Shown piece after piece: positions 46,415 to 57,634 of a stretch of 64,000 nucleotides of DNA; the first letter of the stretch is position 1, and each line of letters begins with the position of its first letter. Below the pieces are notes generated by a model that saw nothing but the letters and a program-made list of their open reading frames with translations, was not told where the DNA came from and made no database searches. Origin of the DNA: Pseudisothecium myosuroides (lineage: Eukaryota > Streptophyta > Bryopsida > Hypnales > Lembophyllaceae); contig OX637290.1 in NCBI GenBank assembly GCA_951799445.1, positions 1,118,501 to 1,182,500 on the forward strand. Reading direction: 5' to 3'. The position numbers and the translations under genes are program-made.

Positions 46415-49400
46415 ATGACTACTTCAACTTCTTCTGTTGCTACATCTACGACTATTCCGGTGGCTGCTACTATTATCGAGCCACCGAGGTTTCAGCCTCT
46501 TTTGTTTACACCATTGGCAGCTGACGGCAACAATTATTTATTATGGGCGAGGACGGTTAAAGCACATATATTTGCTGATGGATTATCAGACGCTATTGCT
46601 TTTGACACTATTCCCACTGTAAGTGCCACTGATCCTGCTGCCACAGATCCTACTATTCCTACTGCTACTGTTTCTGCTTCCATTTTGTGGAAAGCTTTAC
46701 TTTTGCTGCGTCGCCATGTTGTTCCTTCCTTACAACATCAATACTTAGAGATAGAAAAACCAAATGAGCTTTGGCAAAAGCTTAAAGCTCGTTTTGACCA
46801 TCAGAAAACAATGCTCCTTCCTACCGCTCTCCACGACTGGACACATTTACGAGTATTGGATTTTCCAACACTCGTTGCTTTTAATAATGAGCTTTACCGC
46901 ATCATATCGCAATTACGATTATGTGGTCAAGCCATTACCGAACAGGAAATGATTGAGAAAACCCTCTCAACATTTCCACCAGTTTCTGCTGTACTTGCCC
47001 AGCAATATCGAAACATGAAATTTGAGAATCACTCAGATCTCATGTCTATGATACTTCTTGCTGAAAAGCAAAACAAAATTCTTCTGCGCAATGCAGAGGC
47101 CCGCCCTATTGGGACTACAGTTCCTGAGTCTCATGCTGTCAAGGTTTCTCATTTCAAACCTAAGACACAAAAATTTAAGAAACATCGTTATAAACAGTCT
47201 GGTAGTTATAGTCATGCGCACAAGAAGAATACCAATTCTTCTTCTCACAACCATGGTAAGCGTCAGTCAAAGACGCGTACTTGCCACAAATGTGGTAGAG
47301 TTGGCCATCTGGCAAATGTTTGCCGTACATCAGACTATTTTGTCAAGATGTTCCAAGAAAACAAGAAACTTCGAGCTCAGGGTCGTGAAACTCATACCAT
47401 GGATGCGTCTATGGACCCGTTTGGAGCTGAAGACATTGAAACACATGTTGCTGAGGATACCTCCACTGGTGAGTCATGTGATGCGCTCCTTGACTCTGCA
47501 ACTACACACACTATTTTGCAGAATAAACAATTTTTTAATGTTGATAATCTTTCAACTTGGCAAACCAGAAATTTAATAACTATGGCTGGATCGAATGTGT
47601 TTCGTTTCCAGGAGGGACCTGCAAAGGTGATTTTGCCTGAGGGCACCACCATAACATGCATGCGTGCTATGTTTTCTCCCTCTGCACCTCGAAGCTTGAT
47701 CAGCTATCGAGATATCCGCACCAATGGTTTTCATCTCTCGACTAAAACTCTAGATAGGCGAGAGGCTCTGGTTTTTGTACAAAACAATAAAGTAGTGGAA
47801 ACAGCCTTTGCTGCGGCAAGTGGCTTGTATCGGATCCCAATCCGACCACCAATTGTATCTAGTTTTGCTTTATCTTCTAAAGATAATAAAATTTCACTGT
47901 GGCATGAAAGATTGGGTCATCCAGGCTCCACTTTATTTCGGAAAATTCTTCCACGTGTTCTTGGTCATAATTTGCAGCCAGCTAATGTCAATTCAATGAC
48001 ATTATGTCAAGCTTGTGTTCAAGGCAAACTGATTACCAGACCATCTATATGGAAGCTGCCCAGTGAATTACCACCTATGCTTTTGAGACTGCATGGTGAC
48101 ATTTGCGGTCCTATAACACCTATGTCTGGACCATTTCGATATTTTTTAGTTTTGGTTGATGCATCAGGCAGACAATCTCATGTCTCCTTACTATCAACCA
48201 GAAATTTGGCTTTTGCCAATTTACTTTCCATGCTTATCCGCTTCAAGGCTCATTTTCCTGATTACCCAATCAAAACGCTTCGGATGGATAATGCCCAAGA
48301 ATTCCGATCCAAATCTTTTGAAGATTATTGTATTGCCACTGGGATTGATCTGACATATTCAGTTCCGTATGAACATGCTCAAAATGGATTGGCAGAGTCT
48401 TTCATCAAGCGAATCCAACTTATTACGAGGCCTTTGCTTTTACATGCAAATTTGCCCGCATACATGTGGGGACATGCAGTTCTACATGCTGCAACTTTAA
48501 TTCGACTTCGTCCTTCATCTGTGGAGATTGTTTCTTCTCAAGAACTTCTTTCAGGGCGAGCTCCTAATGTCTCTCATTTGTGAGTATTTGGATGTTGTGT
48601 TTGGGTTCCAATTGCAGAACCTCAACGTCATACTATTGGTGCTCATCGCCAAGAAGGCATCTATGTTGGATTTGACTCTCCTAGCATTATTCGTTATATT
48701 AATCCTTCTACTGGTACATTACTTCGAGCGCGTTTTGCCAACTGTCGTTTTGAGGAAGATATATTTCCAGCTTTGAAAGGAGCAATTTCTATTCAACAAA
48801 CTCCTACTAGTCTTACTTTTCAAGCACTTCAAACATTTACTTCAAATCCTGATCCACAAACATCTTTGACCGAAAACGAAGTTGCGAAGATTTTGTATTT
48901 GCAAAAGATTGCAGATCAGACACCTGATGGATTCAATGATGCACCAAGAATCACTAAAACTCCATTGAATGAAGCTCGAAATCTTACTGCACGAGTTTTT
49001 GTACCAGAAACAACAATTATTCCTATTCATCAACCTATGGCCAAACGGACTCGTGGACCCGATAAGCAACCACGTAAATGCAAGGCAATCTTTGATGCTG
49101 CTAATCCTTCTCTACCTACAGCAACCATTGCCGATTTTATTCATTCATCTATTTCTAAAGAAGAAATGTCTAAGGTGAACACAGAATTATCTGTGATGTA
49201 CTGCGGTACTGGTCACATATGGGACAGAGCAAATATTGATATAGATGAACCATTCATTTCTATGGTTGTAGAAAATCTTTTTTGCGAGAAAGATGATCCC
49301 GAACCGCGTAGTGTTGAAGATGCGATGAATCGCTCTGATTGGCTCAATTGGAAAGCTGCTATTAAGGAGGAGTATGATTCTCTGCGCAAGAGACAAGTTT

Positions 49401-50893
49401 TTGGACCTATCGTGAATAATCTCAATTCACAACCTCTTGGATACAAATTAGTTTTTGTACGCAAACGAAATGACAAAGACCAGATTATTCGCTATAAGGT
49501 TCGTCTTGTTGCTCAAGGATTCACACAGAAGTTTGGCATTGATTATGATATTACATATTCGCCAGTTATGGATACTATCACTTTTCGATATCTTCTTGGA
49601 ATGGCGGTACACACCATCCTTGAGATGACACTTATGGATGTTGTTACTGCTTATCTATATGGCTCACTTCATACTAATATATATATGAGAGTCCCGCCTG
49701 GCCTTGTATCTACAAATTCAAGTCCAACTATTCCAGGAAAATATCGTGGCGTTAAATTACAACGTGCACTATATGGTCTCAAACAATCTGGACGCATGTG
49801 ATATCAACGCCTACGACAATTTCTTATTGAGAATCATTTTATTAATGATGCATTGCTTCCATGTCTCTTTATCAGACGAGACAAAGATGATTTCGTCATC
49901 ATTGCTGTTTATGTTGATGATTTGAACCTTATAGGTACCAAATCTGCATGTATTGCAGCTACTCAACTTCTTGTTCGTGAGTTTGAAATGAAGGAACTTG
50001 GAAAAACTACTTTTTGTATTGGTTTACAAGTTCACCATTTGAAAGATGGTAGCATTTTTCTTTCTCAAACGACATACATCAACCGAATCCTAAAAAGATT
50101 CAACATGCTCGATGCATATCCTCTATCATCACCTATGGTAGGTCGGAGTTCTAAGGGTGAAGACCCTTACCGTCCTTGCGAGGAGGAGGAGGAAACATTG
50201 GGTGAAAACTACCCATACCTCGCTGCAGTCGGAGCACTTTTATACTTAGCTACGTCTACAAGGCCTGATATTGCATTTGCAGTTAGTGCTCTTGCAAGAC
50301 ATAGCGCTCGTCCTACACTTCGACATTGGAATGGCATCAAACATATTTTCCGTTATTTGAAAGGAACTGAAGATTTGGGACTACACTATACTCGATCTCT
50401 AGATCCAACATTGGTTGGATATGCTGATGCTGGATATAGATCAGATCCTACAACATCCAAATCTCAGACAGGTTATGTTTTCTTACGACATGGAGCTGCA
50501 ATATCTTGGAAACCAGTAAAGCAAACTATCACTGCAACATCATCTAATCATGCAGAAATTATTGCTTTACATGAAGCATCTCGAGAGTGCATCTGGTTAA
50601 GATCAATTGACAAATTCATTCGAACCAACTGTGGATTATTTTATGATAACTCTCCAACTGTTCTATACGAAGACAATAGTGCTTGTGTTACTAAAATGCA
50701 AGCAGGTTTTATTAAAGGTGATCGCACAAAACATATTGATCCAAAATATTTCACCTATACGAATGATTTGATTACAGACAAGGTACTTGACATTAAGAAA
50801 ATTGCATCAGCAGATAATCTTGCTGATCTTTTTACAAAGGCTCTTCCATCATCTACTCATCGTCGACTTGTCCATGACATTGGAATGCGATGA
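46415..50893 (+). pseudogene. Copia Gag-Pol polyprotein with two in-frame TGA codons
   Basis: One frame of 1,492 codons holds all domains. The Gag zinc knuckle CHKCGRVGHLANVC is at about 290-303. A protease-like DSATTHTIL is at about 360, where the usual second Gly is Ala. The integrase zinc-binding region (HERLGHPG about 497, then CQACVQGK) is followed by a D562, D625, E661 triad with the expected 35-residue D-E spacing. RT has GYKLVFVRKRN, RLVAQGFTQKFGIDY and YVDD (about 1166). RNase H starts near YADAGYRSD (about 1336) and runs to TKALP. The two interruptions are TGA at 48581-48583, where an Arg codon is expected (SHLxVFGC), and TGA at 49799-49801, where Trp is expected (SGRMxYQRL). Both are single-base changes (CGA to TGA, TGG to TGA). 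No frameshift was found. Confidence 0.95.
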
Positions 50894-51463
50894 CTTAGTA
50901 TTTTGGAACAAGAAATTCAATAGATATTCATTATGAAATTTATTGATCCTTTTGATATCTTTCCATAGATTTTTCCCACTGGGTTTTACTATGAGAATGA
51001 ATTGATAAAGGAGTTGTACTCTTTTTCCTTCATCTGTGGTTTTATCCTTGAATATAACCAAGGTTTTCCCAGATAAGGTTTTAATGAGGCAACAACCGTA
51101 AACTTTTAAGATTACGGGAATTTTCGAATAGAAAAAGGTGGGGTCGTGGTGAGAACCACGGTTTGGGGTTCAATGCTGGAGCTTGTTAACCATCTTGGGG
51201 GGGTCCTGCATCTTGTCACATCACAGCTCAGGGGTGGGATAGCGGGTCGACTGTTATTCCTGCCTCACTAGCATGCCAAGCCGCGAGTTTCCCAACCAGT
51301 CAACGAGGCTGACGAGAATCGAACCGCGGACCGGTCGGTTGACCACCGACGTATGAAACCAGCCGACCAAGTCCACGACTTGGCGACTCAGTTCGGCATT
51401 CAAATGATTTTATTGCCTTCATCGACCAGCCAGTATGATTTTATTATTTTATCCATATTATGT

Positions 51464-51477
51464 CGAGCGAGGAGGAG
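51464..51477 (+). other. Polypurine tract of the Copia element
   Basis: GAGCGAGGAGGAG lies directly before the 3' LTR, the place and composition expected for the plus-strand primer in reverse transcription. Confidence 0.8.
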
Positions 51478-51697
51478 TGTTAAGAAACGTACTAGTGTGA
51501 ACGCTCCCCATAATGCATGTTAGATTAGTCAATAAAGTGTTTGATACTATTTCCTAGCCAATACGGAGAGAGTACTATTGATCGTCTCTCTCCTTTTGTA
51601 TATACTTCCATTCTTCAATGTTAGTTGTATTCTTTTCTCTTGCATACTTTGGTGTTTTATATGTTTGGAGCTTTTGTTTCGTTTATTAAACTCAACA
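51478..51697 (+). repeat. 3' LTR of the Copia element (220 bp)
   Basis: Collinear with the 5' LTR, with two substitutions and no gaps. It is followed by the GCATT target duplication. Confidence 0.97.
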
Positions 51698-51702
51698 GCA
51701 TT

Positions 51703-53843
51703 CATGAACAATGCAATATCTTTTTAAACAGGAATGTGTTTGTAGGATCAATTGAGTTTGTTGTTGCATCTTGTAACTCCCACAGCTAGAAGAAACTTAC
51801 TGTAAGACAGGGTCTTATTTCTTGCCGTGGGTGGCTGGTTTATCTCTGTCCAGCTGATGCATTTGGTTGATTTTTATAAAATCAACACAAGGAAGTCTTT
51901 ATACCCAATTTTTTTTTTGTTGATCGTCTGTTGTGGAATCAGTCATATGAATGTTGCGTAAACCTAGCTAATATGTTCGTAAAGAACTGAGCACGTTACG
52001 TTACATACTGGGCAAGTTTCGACTGTTCAATCAGGTTTGATTATGTTAGCTTGTTAAGCAGTTATTGATCCCAGTTCAATACTGATTAATATTGATCAAT
52101 TAAGCTATATGGTTACTAAGTGATCGATCTTAGATCAATAATGATCAACATTGGATCGATTAAGTTGGACTATGACTGAGTTATTGATCTCAGTTCATAA
52201 CTGAAATAGTTGTTTCAACTACCTGATATATTGGGATATATCACTGAGGTGACTAGTTACTGGTTTTTCGAAATGGACGTTTCTGTTACTTAAGATGTAG
52301 GGTTCTATCACTGAGGTGATTAATTATTGGACTTGCTTCTCTGTAAATAAAATAGCATGTTTGTATCAATTACAAAACTGATTATCATTTTACGAGTATG
52401 AAATTCGAAAAGGAAGCAAAATCTACTCTGACTTCAGAGGAGTATCGAAAAAACATTTTTTTTTTTTTAAAATGTATTTTTCGGACAGCCCATACCACTA
52501 TTCACAACATGGGGACAGATTGGGGAACGGGCCTGAAACGGCCCTTTCTTGGCCCCAAATCCCTTCTAATATGTTCTTTGCCACTTGCCCATTGAAGGAA
52601 CTATATACCCAAAGCTGGCAGTGGTGCCCAATGGTCTTCTGCGTTTTGTTTGTGGATAGAATAAAGGTGCGTCTACTATATTATTGTGTGACCAATGCCA
52701 ATGTGGTCATATTTAATGTATGCCAACCTTATCGACTTTGTCTCTAGGAGATTGGATTTGCCCTCATTGTCAAAGGTCCTCACTTTATGCTCTATCTTTG
52801 GACAAATGTTGAAGAAGTTTAAGAAGACAAACCACTTATATTCATAATGACATCATTACAATTTGATTTGACTAGAAGCTAGATGCACGATACAAAAGGC
52901 TAAGAGTTTGATTGGAATTGATATTGGGAATCAGCATCAAAACTTGTAAGAGGAGTATGCAATTAAAGATGGGGCTTACATTTTCACCTAGCCTACAATC
53001 TCTAATCACGCCACATTGAAGTCACTTTTGCATATGTCCACCAATTCATGACCTTGACTTGGATGTGGAGAGATGTTCTATAGTTATTTCATCATGACAT
53101 TTAAATCCAACTACATTGGGGATTGCTATTTTGCGTGCGCAAAGCGGTGAGTGTAGGGTCGTGAGCATAGAGCGCAAAAAGTTGTACTTTTTTCTGCTAA
53201 AAGTTAAAGTTAAATAGAGACAAAAGATAAAAATAAAAATAAAAGTAAAAGTAAATGTGAAAATAAGAATAATAGTGTAGTGTTAGGGCCCTATAATCGT
53301 GGAAATTGCTGTGATAATGGAAACTATAGTAACCTAGTGATGTAGCAAGAGGTGTTTAAATTGTAAATAGAGTAGTCATCAATTTGGGTAGATTATTATG
53401 TACCCTATGGCCGTGGGTCGTAAAGGCTTATTAAAGCGGAAATTTTTACGTATGGATAAGATTACAATATGAGTATAGGTCATTTTATCATCATTCTTAT
53501 AAAAGTGAAAATATTATGTCCCTCAACTGTCCTAGTAATAAAGTGCTGCTACGAAATAGAATTAAGGGTAGGATGTATGTGTTCATGAATGCGGACTTAG
53601 TTGAGTCGCTTCTAACTATATGGTATTTCAACTTCCAATTTTTTAAATATGTTTAAGTCTTTGCAACTTGTAAAGATTATCTTCTGTGAAATTTGAATTA
53701 TTAACATTTTGGGAATATTGGTCTTCATGTTCATGTGGGGAGTATGGGTGCATGAGGGAATATGCATGAATGTGATGATAGTGACCAAGGGCTAAAGGAC
53801 CCAGGTAAAATAATGAGATCAGAATAAACAGAGCTAAGGTTAA
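51703..53843. other. Intergenic DNA with a MITE family Q fragment
   Basis: No gene is supported. 52470-52575 carries a family-Q right end (ACGGCCCTTTCTTGGCCCCAAATC). Clusters of GATCAA/GATCGA words lie at 52070-52200. An A-rich low-complexity stretch lies at 53210-53275. The remainder is AT-rich without structure that I could define. Confidence 0.45.
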
Positions 53844-55731
53844 CCCTTAAAGGCCCGTTTGTCCCGTTGGGGGACAATTTGGGTCCGTGTAGGTTCCTGT
53901 GACCTCAATTTGTAGAGAAATTTTTTGGGATTTTTTGAGGTTGTGCGGTTCTGCGAGAGCTTTGTGGATATATAATTTTTATTTCAATTGGTGCCCAGGA
54001 GAAAAAGTTATGCCAAAAATAGAGTTCAGCAGGCAACATAAAAAAGTCACAAAAAGTCAAAATAAATTTTGTAAATATTTTTTTCCAAATCTATGTTTTT
54101 TTGTCTATATTTGAAGCTTTGATTCATTCTATTTGGACTAATAATGAAAAAGTTATGGACAATCTTAGTTTTTCGGGCAATCTAAGCATCTTCTTGAAAA
54201 AATAATTTTTAGGATTCATTTTTGAATGCAAATTTTAAAATTTTCAGAAAAAAGTTGTTAGACAAGGTTGAATTTGCTTTCTAGAACAATCTCACTGTTG
54301 GAATTATGGTATTTCAATTTTGTCTTAGAGCTATTATCGATTTAGTTATTCCTTCAATCTTGAACCTACTTCTACTTAATAAATTTTTAATGAGTACAAA
54401 TTTAGTGTTTTTTTCTTGAATTTTTTTTCCTAGATTCTCAACTGAAGTATTCAACATATAAACTTAGAAAATCAAAATCAACAATACAAAAAATTTAAGT
54501 TAAATAGGTTCAAAGCCCAAAAATCTAGTCAAGCAAGGTGCAAAAAAACTTGTTTTCTTCACTTTGAATGCAAATATCTTACAATCTATTTGGTCAAAGT
54601 TTTTGAAATTTCTTGCATACATTTTCATACTAGTGTAAGATTCTACGGTTATATATGCAAAAAAAAACAATTTTTATAGTTTTTTGCTCTTTGCAATAGA
54701 AGTGGCAGTTTTGAGTGTGTTTTCATGGAGAAAAGGCCTTGGGGCTTAATCCTCCATCGCCTAAGGTCCAAACATGCTTAAAAGCATCCTACCTTTGCAA
54801 GTGTTAAAAATCTAAATTTCAGTAAGGTATGAAAATCTCAACCATACAATCTTGTTGTGTGCATGTTGTAGATGGTGTGGAACAAATTTGGGGTCATTTG
54901 ACCGTATAGATTGAAAGATTATAATGTTTTAGTGTTGGTAAAAGGTGCTGAAATTTTCTTAAAAACACATTTGGAGGTGAAATTCGATTTCTAAACCTAC
55001 TCAAATGAAAAAACATCAAACTGCCAAGTGATTCAAAAATAGAATGTAAACTCTTTGGTGGAAAAAAATATCATTCAAATGACTCATTATGTTTGCAAAA
55101 TGGATTTGAAATGCTAGAAAACAATGAAAAAAGTAGCAAAAAATCACATCTATAGCTGAACCTCCTTCTACTAAAATGCTTCTCAGTCACTCATAAATTC
55201 TTGAATCAATATGAAATTTTAACTACAAAAACTAGACTAGTATGCGCAACTTTTACAACAAAAATTATTGAAAATGGACCATGTATGAAGGAGTTATGAG
55301 CCACCGAAGTTCACTATAATACAAAAATGTCTGGATTTTGAACTTCAAATTGCTCTCAAACATTCAAAATAGCTTGAATTGACATGAAAATTTTACCTCA
55401 ATAACTAGACCTTAAGGGGAACAAAACCCAACAAATTCTTATTGAAAATGAACATATGATGAAAAAGATACAAGCCCCTAAAGTTGCAGCCATGACAATG
55501 CAGTGTGTTGAATTCAAATTGAACCTGTGAACTTCGAATGGCTTTCACAAACTCAATTTGTCTTGGATTGATCTGAAAATTTTACCACACAAAATAGACC
55601 AGTATGCGCAACTTTTACAACAAATTTTATTAAATTTGGACATCAGATGCAAAAGTTAGAGCACTTCAAATTGGACTGTTACAGTGTGAGAAGACACTTT
55701 TTGTCCTTTTAGGCGATGGAGGGTTAAGGGG
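53844..55731 (-). mobile_element. TTAA-flanked element TT-12, interrupted by TT-13
   Basis: The left end CCCTTAAAGGCCCG follows TTAA at 53840-53843. The right end AAGGGG precedes TTAA at 55732-55735. It is in the same orientation as TT-5, with the GTCCCGTTGGGGGAC block at left. TT-13 occupies 54750-55723 within the right terminal repeat. Without TT-13 the element would be about 910 bp, matching the family length. Confidence 0.85.
54750..55723. mobile_element. TTAA-flanked element TT-13, nested in TT-12
   Basis: 974 bp between TTAA at 54746-54749 and TTAA at 55724-55727. The inverted ends are TCCTCCATCGCCTAA and TTAGGCGATGGAGGG, 14 bp matching apart from the outermost base. The interior differs from TT-12 but has similar scattered words such as GATTGAAAGATTATAATGTTT. 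No coding capacity. Confidence 0.88.
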
Positions 55732-56461
55732 TTAATACAAAGAATAGAATGAAAGAGTGGAAGGAAGAAGAAAACCATTGAAGATTATCATTAGATTCAC
55801 TGATGTAATTATCCAAAATTCACAAACATATAAGAAATCTCAAAATTCATATCCTCCAATCACTAGAACTGTTAGACGATGATGAGAGATAATGCATCTC
55901 AACAACAGCCTCGTCATCAATGAATCTACGAACTTGGGGATCAATTTGCCGCCGTGGTGATGCCGAACTTGGGGAGGACGCGGCCGCTTGAAGATCTGCA
56001 ACTTTAGCGTCCCATGGAACCATCACGTAGTCTTTCACCGGTGAGACAATCATTGCCCTCAGTCTGAAAAATCAGAAATACAATTAGTATGATTATGTAA
56101 GTATTGACAAGCAGAGTTCAATTGGCAAAATGAAAGAAATCCAAAGTTAACTCAATTACTCAATCGGTTCTTCTTCTTCACAAAGCGGATTGGAGGGTCA
56201 ATATCAATTGCAGGCAAAACAAACGCAGATGTAGCCAAAATTGGTCAAGGAGGCAGAGGCAGATACGGCTTCAACTTCACATCAAAGACTTCGGTGTCTT
56301 CCTCAAGGGCAACAATGTGGCGGCCAATTGCCTTGCATGCTTGCACAGAATTACCTAAATTCAACAAGAAATTGAGTAAGTTAAAAGCTCCATTTCGACA
56401 AAAGTGAAATTATCGAATGTCTCGGCCAATTGCCTTGCATGCTTGCAAAGTATTACCTGAA

Positions 56462-56750
56462 TCAGGGTTTTCATATCGGACAGAATCTTACTGTTCACTG
56501 TTCACGGACGAATCTGCATTAATTGGCTGCAAACTTTGGAGGCCAATAACTTTTGGAGAAATTGTCCAAATCGGGCATGTGAGATGTTTTTCGGCATCTA
56601 CAAAAATTGTAGATGCCGAAAAACATCTCACATGCCCGATTTGGACAATTTCTCCAAAAGTTATTGGCCTCCAAAGTTTGCAGCCAGTCAATGCAGATTC
56701 GTCCGATTCGTCCGTGAACAGTAAGATTCTGTCTGATATGAAAACCCTGA
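56462..56750. mobile_element. 289-bp palindromic foldback element, family F
   Basis: Starts TCAGGGTTTTCATATCGG and ends with the inverse ATATGAAAACCCTGA. The arms run almost to the centre, where GGCATCTACAAAAATTGTAGATGCC closes the hairpin. A 6-bp direct repeat CCTGAA flanks it (56456-56461 and 56751-56756). The outer arms also contain CTGTTCACTGTTCACGGACG, part of which is duplicated (GATTCGTCCGATTCGTCC) in the right arm only. Confidence 0.85.
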
Positions 56751-57634
56751 CCTGAATTCAATATGAAATAGAGTAAGTTAAAAGCTCCATTTTGGCAAAA
56801 GTAAAATTATTGAAGATGGAAGACTATATACCGATAGACAGCCTTTGACAGTCCCACTTGGAGCTCAGGTGGGTGATTTTTGTGAACCTTTTTGTCCTTG
56901 AATTCGTCCTCAAACGCCAAATCCCACAGCTGAATTTGCATTTCCTCCACGTAGTCCGAAATTGATTTGATGGGAATTTCACCAGGCGGGTTATAATCAA
57001 TTGTGACATCGATATCGGATAACGTTGCATCAAAAAGCAACTGCACTTCACTCACGATCTGTAAGAAAACAAGAAAATAAGAAAATTGACACAATGAGAA
57101 TTACTTTGAAATCATGAACATGCTGGGTGAACAAAACCCACCTGACCCCACCAGGTGGCTTTATGCAGCCACTCTGAAAATGCATGGTCAGCAAACTTAG
57201 ACTTTGGGAACTTCACAGCCTCCCGTAGAGATGCCGGCTTGTTCCAACGCTCAAGCCACTTCACCTTCATAGAATTATCCATGGAGGATGTCGCAAGATA
57301 CCAAAGCTTCTCCTGAGACATCTCAGGATCATCTTCCTGGCATTCGTAATGTTTTTTAACTTCTTCAAGAAACTGGGGGGGGTAATTTGGGATCTGCAAT
57401 TGGGAGTTGTTTCTTCAGTTCAGATTGAGTCTCCTTCTTTACCTTACCCACTGCCTTTCCAATTGCCTCGTGCAACTTCCCCGTAGTCCACTCAATTGAT
57501 TTCTCTGGGTATCTCTCTTTGAACCGCCTCATTGCATGTGCAACGGCTTCACCTAACTCTTGCTGAAAACAAAATGAACAATTGGAAAAAGTAAGCGTTT
57601 GGCACAAAACAACAACGTAGAAGTTCAAGCAGCA

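Larger units (their letters stand above)
45256..51697 (+). mobile_element. Complete Copia LTR retrotransposon
   Basis: 6,442 bp flanked by the 5-bp target duplication GCATT (45251-45255 and 51698-51702). It has two 220-bp LTRs, a polyprotein frame in the Copia order gag-protease-integrase-RT-RNase H (46415-50893), a leader of 939 bp and a 3' non-coding stretch of about 570 bp before the polypurine tract. The LTRs differ at only two positions, so insertion was recent. The polyprotein has two in-frame TGA codons, so this copy would need help in trans unless the stops are read through. Confidence 0.97.

Noticed and set aside
51300..51375. tRNA gene on the minus strand in the Copia 3' region
   Set aside because: It has a B-box-like sequence and an anticodon-arm-like stem, but the T stem does not pair and U33 is missing.
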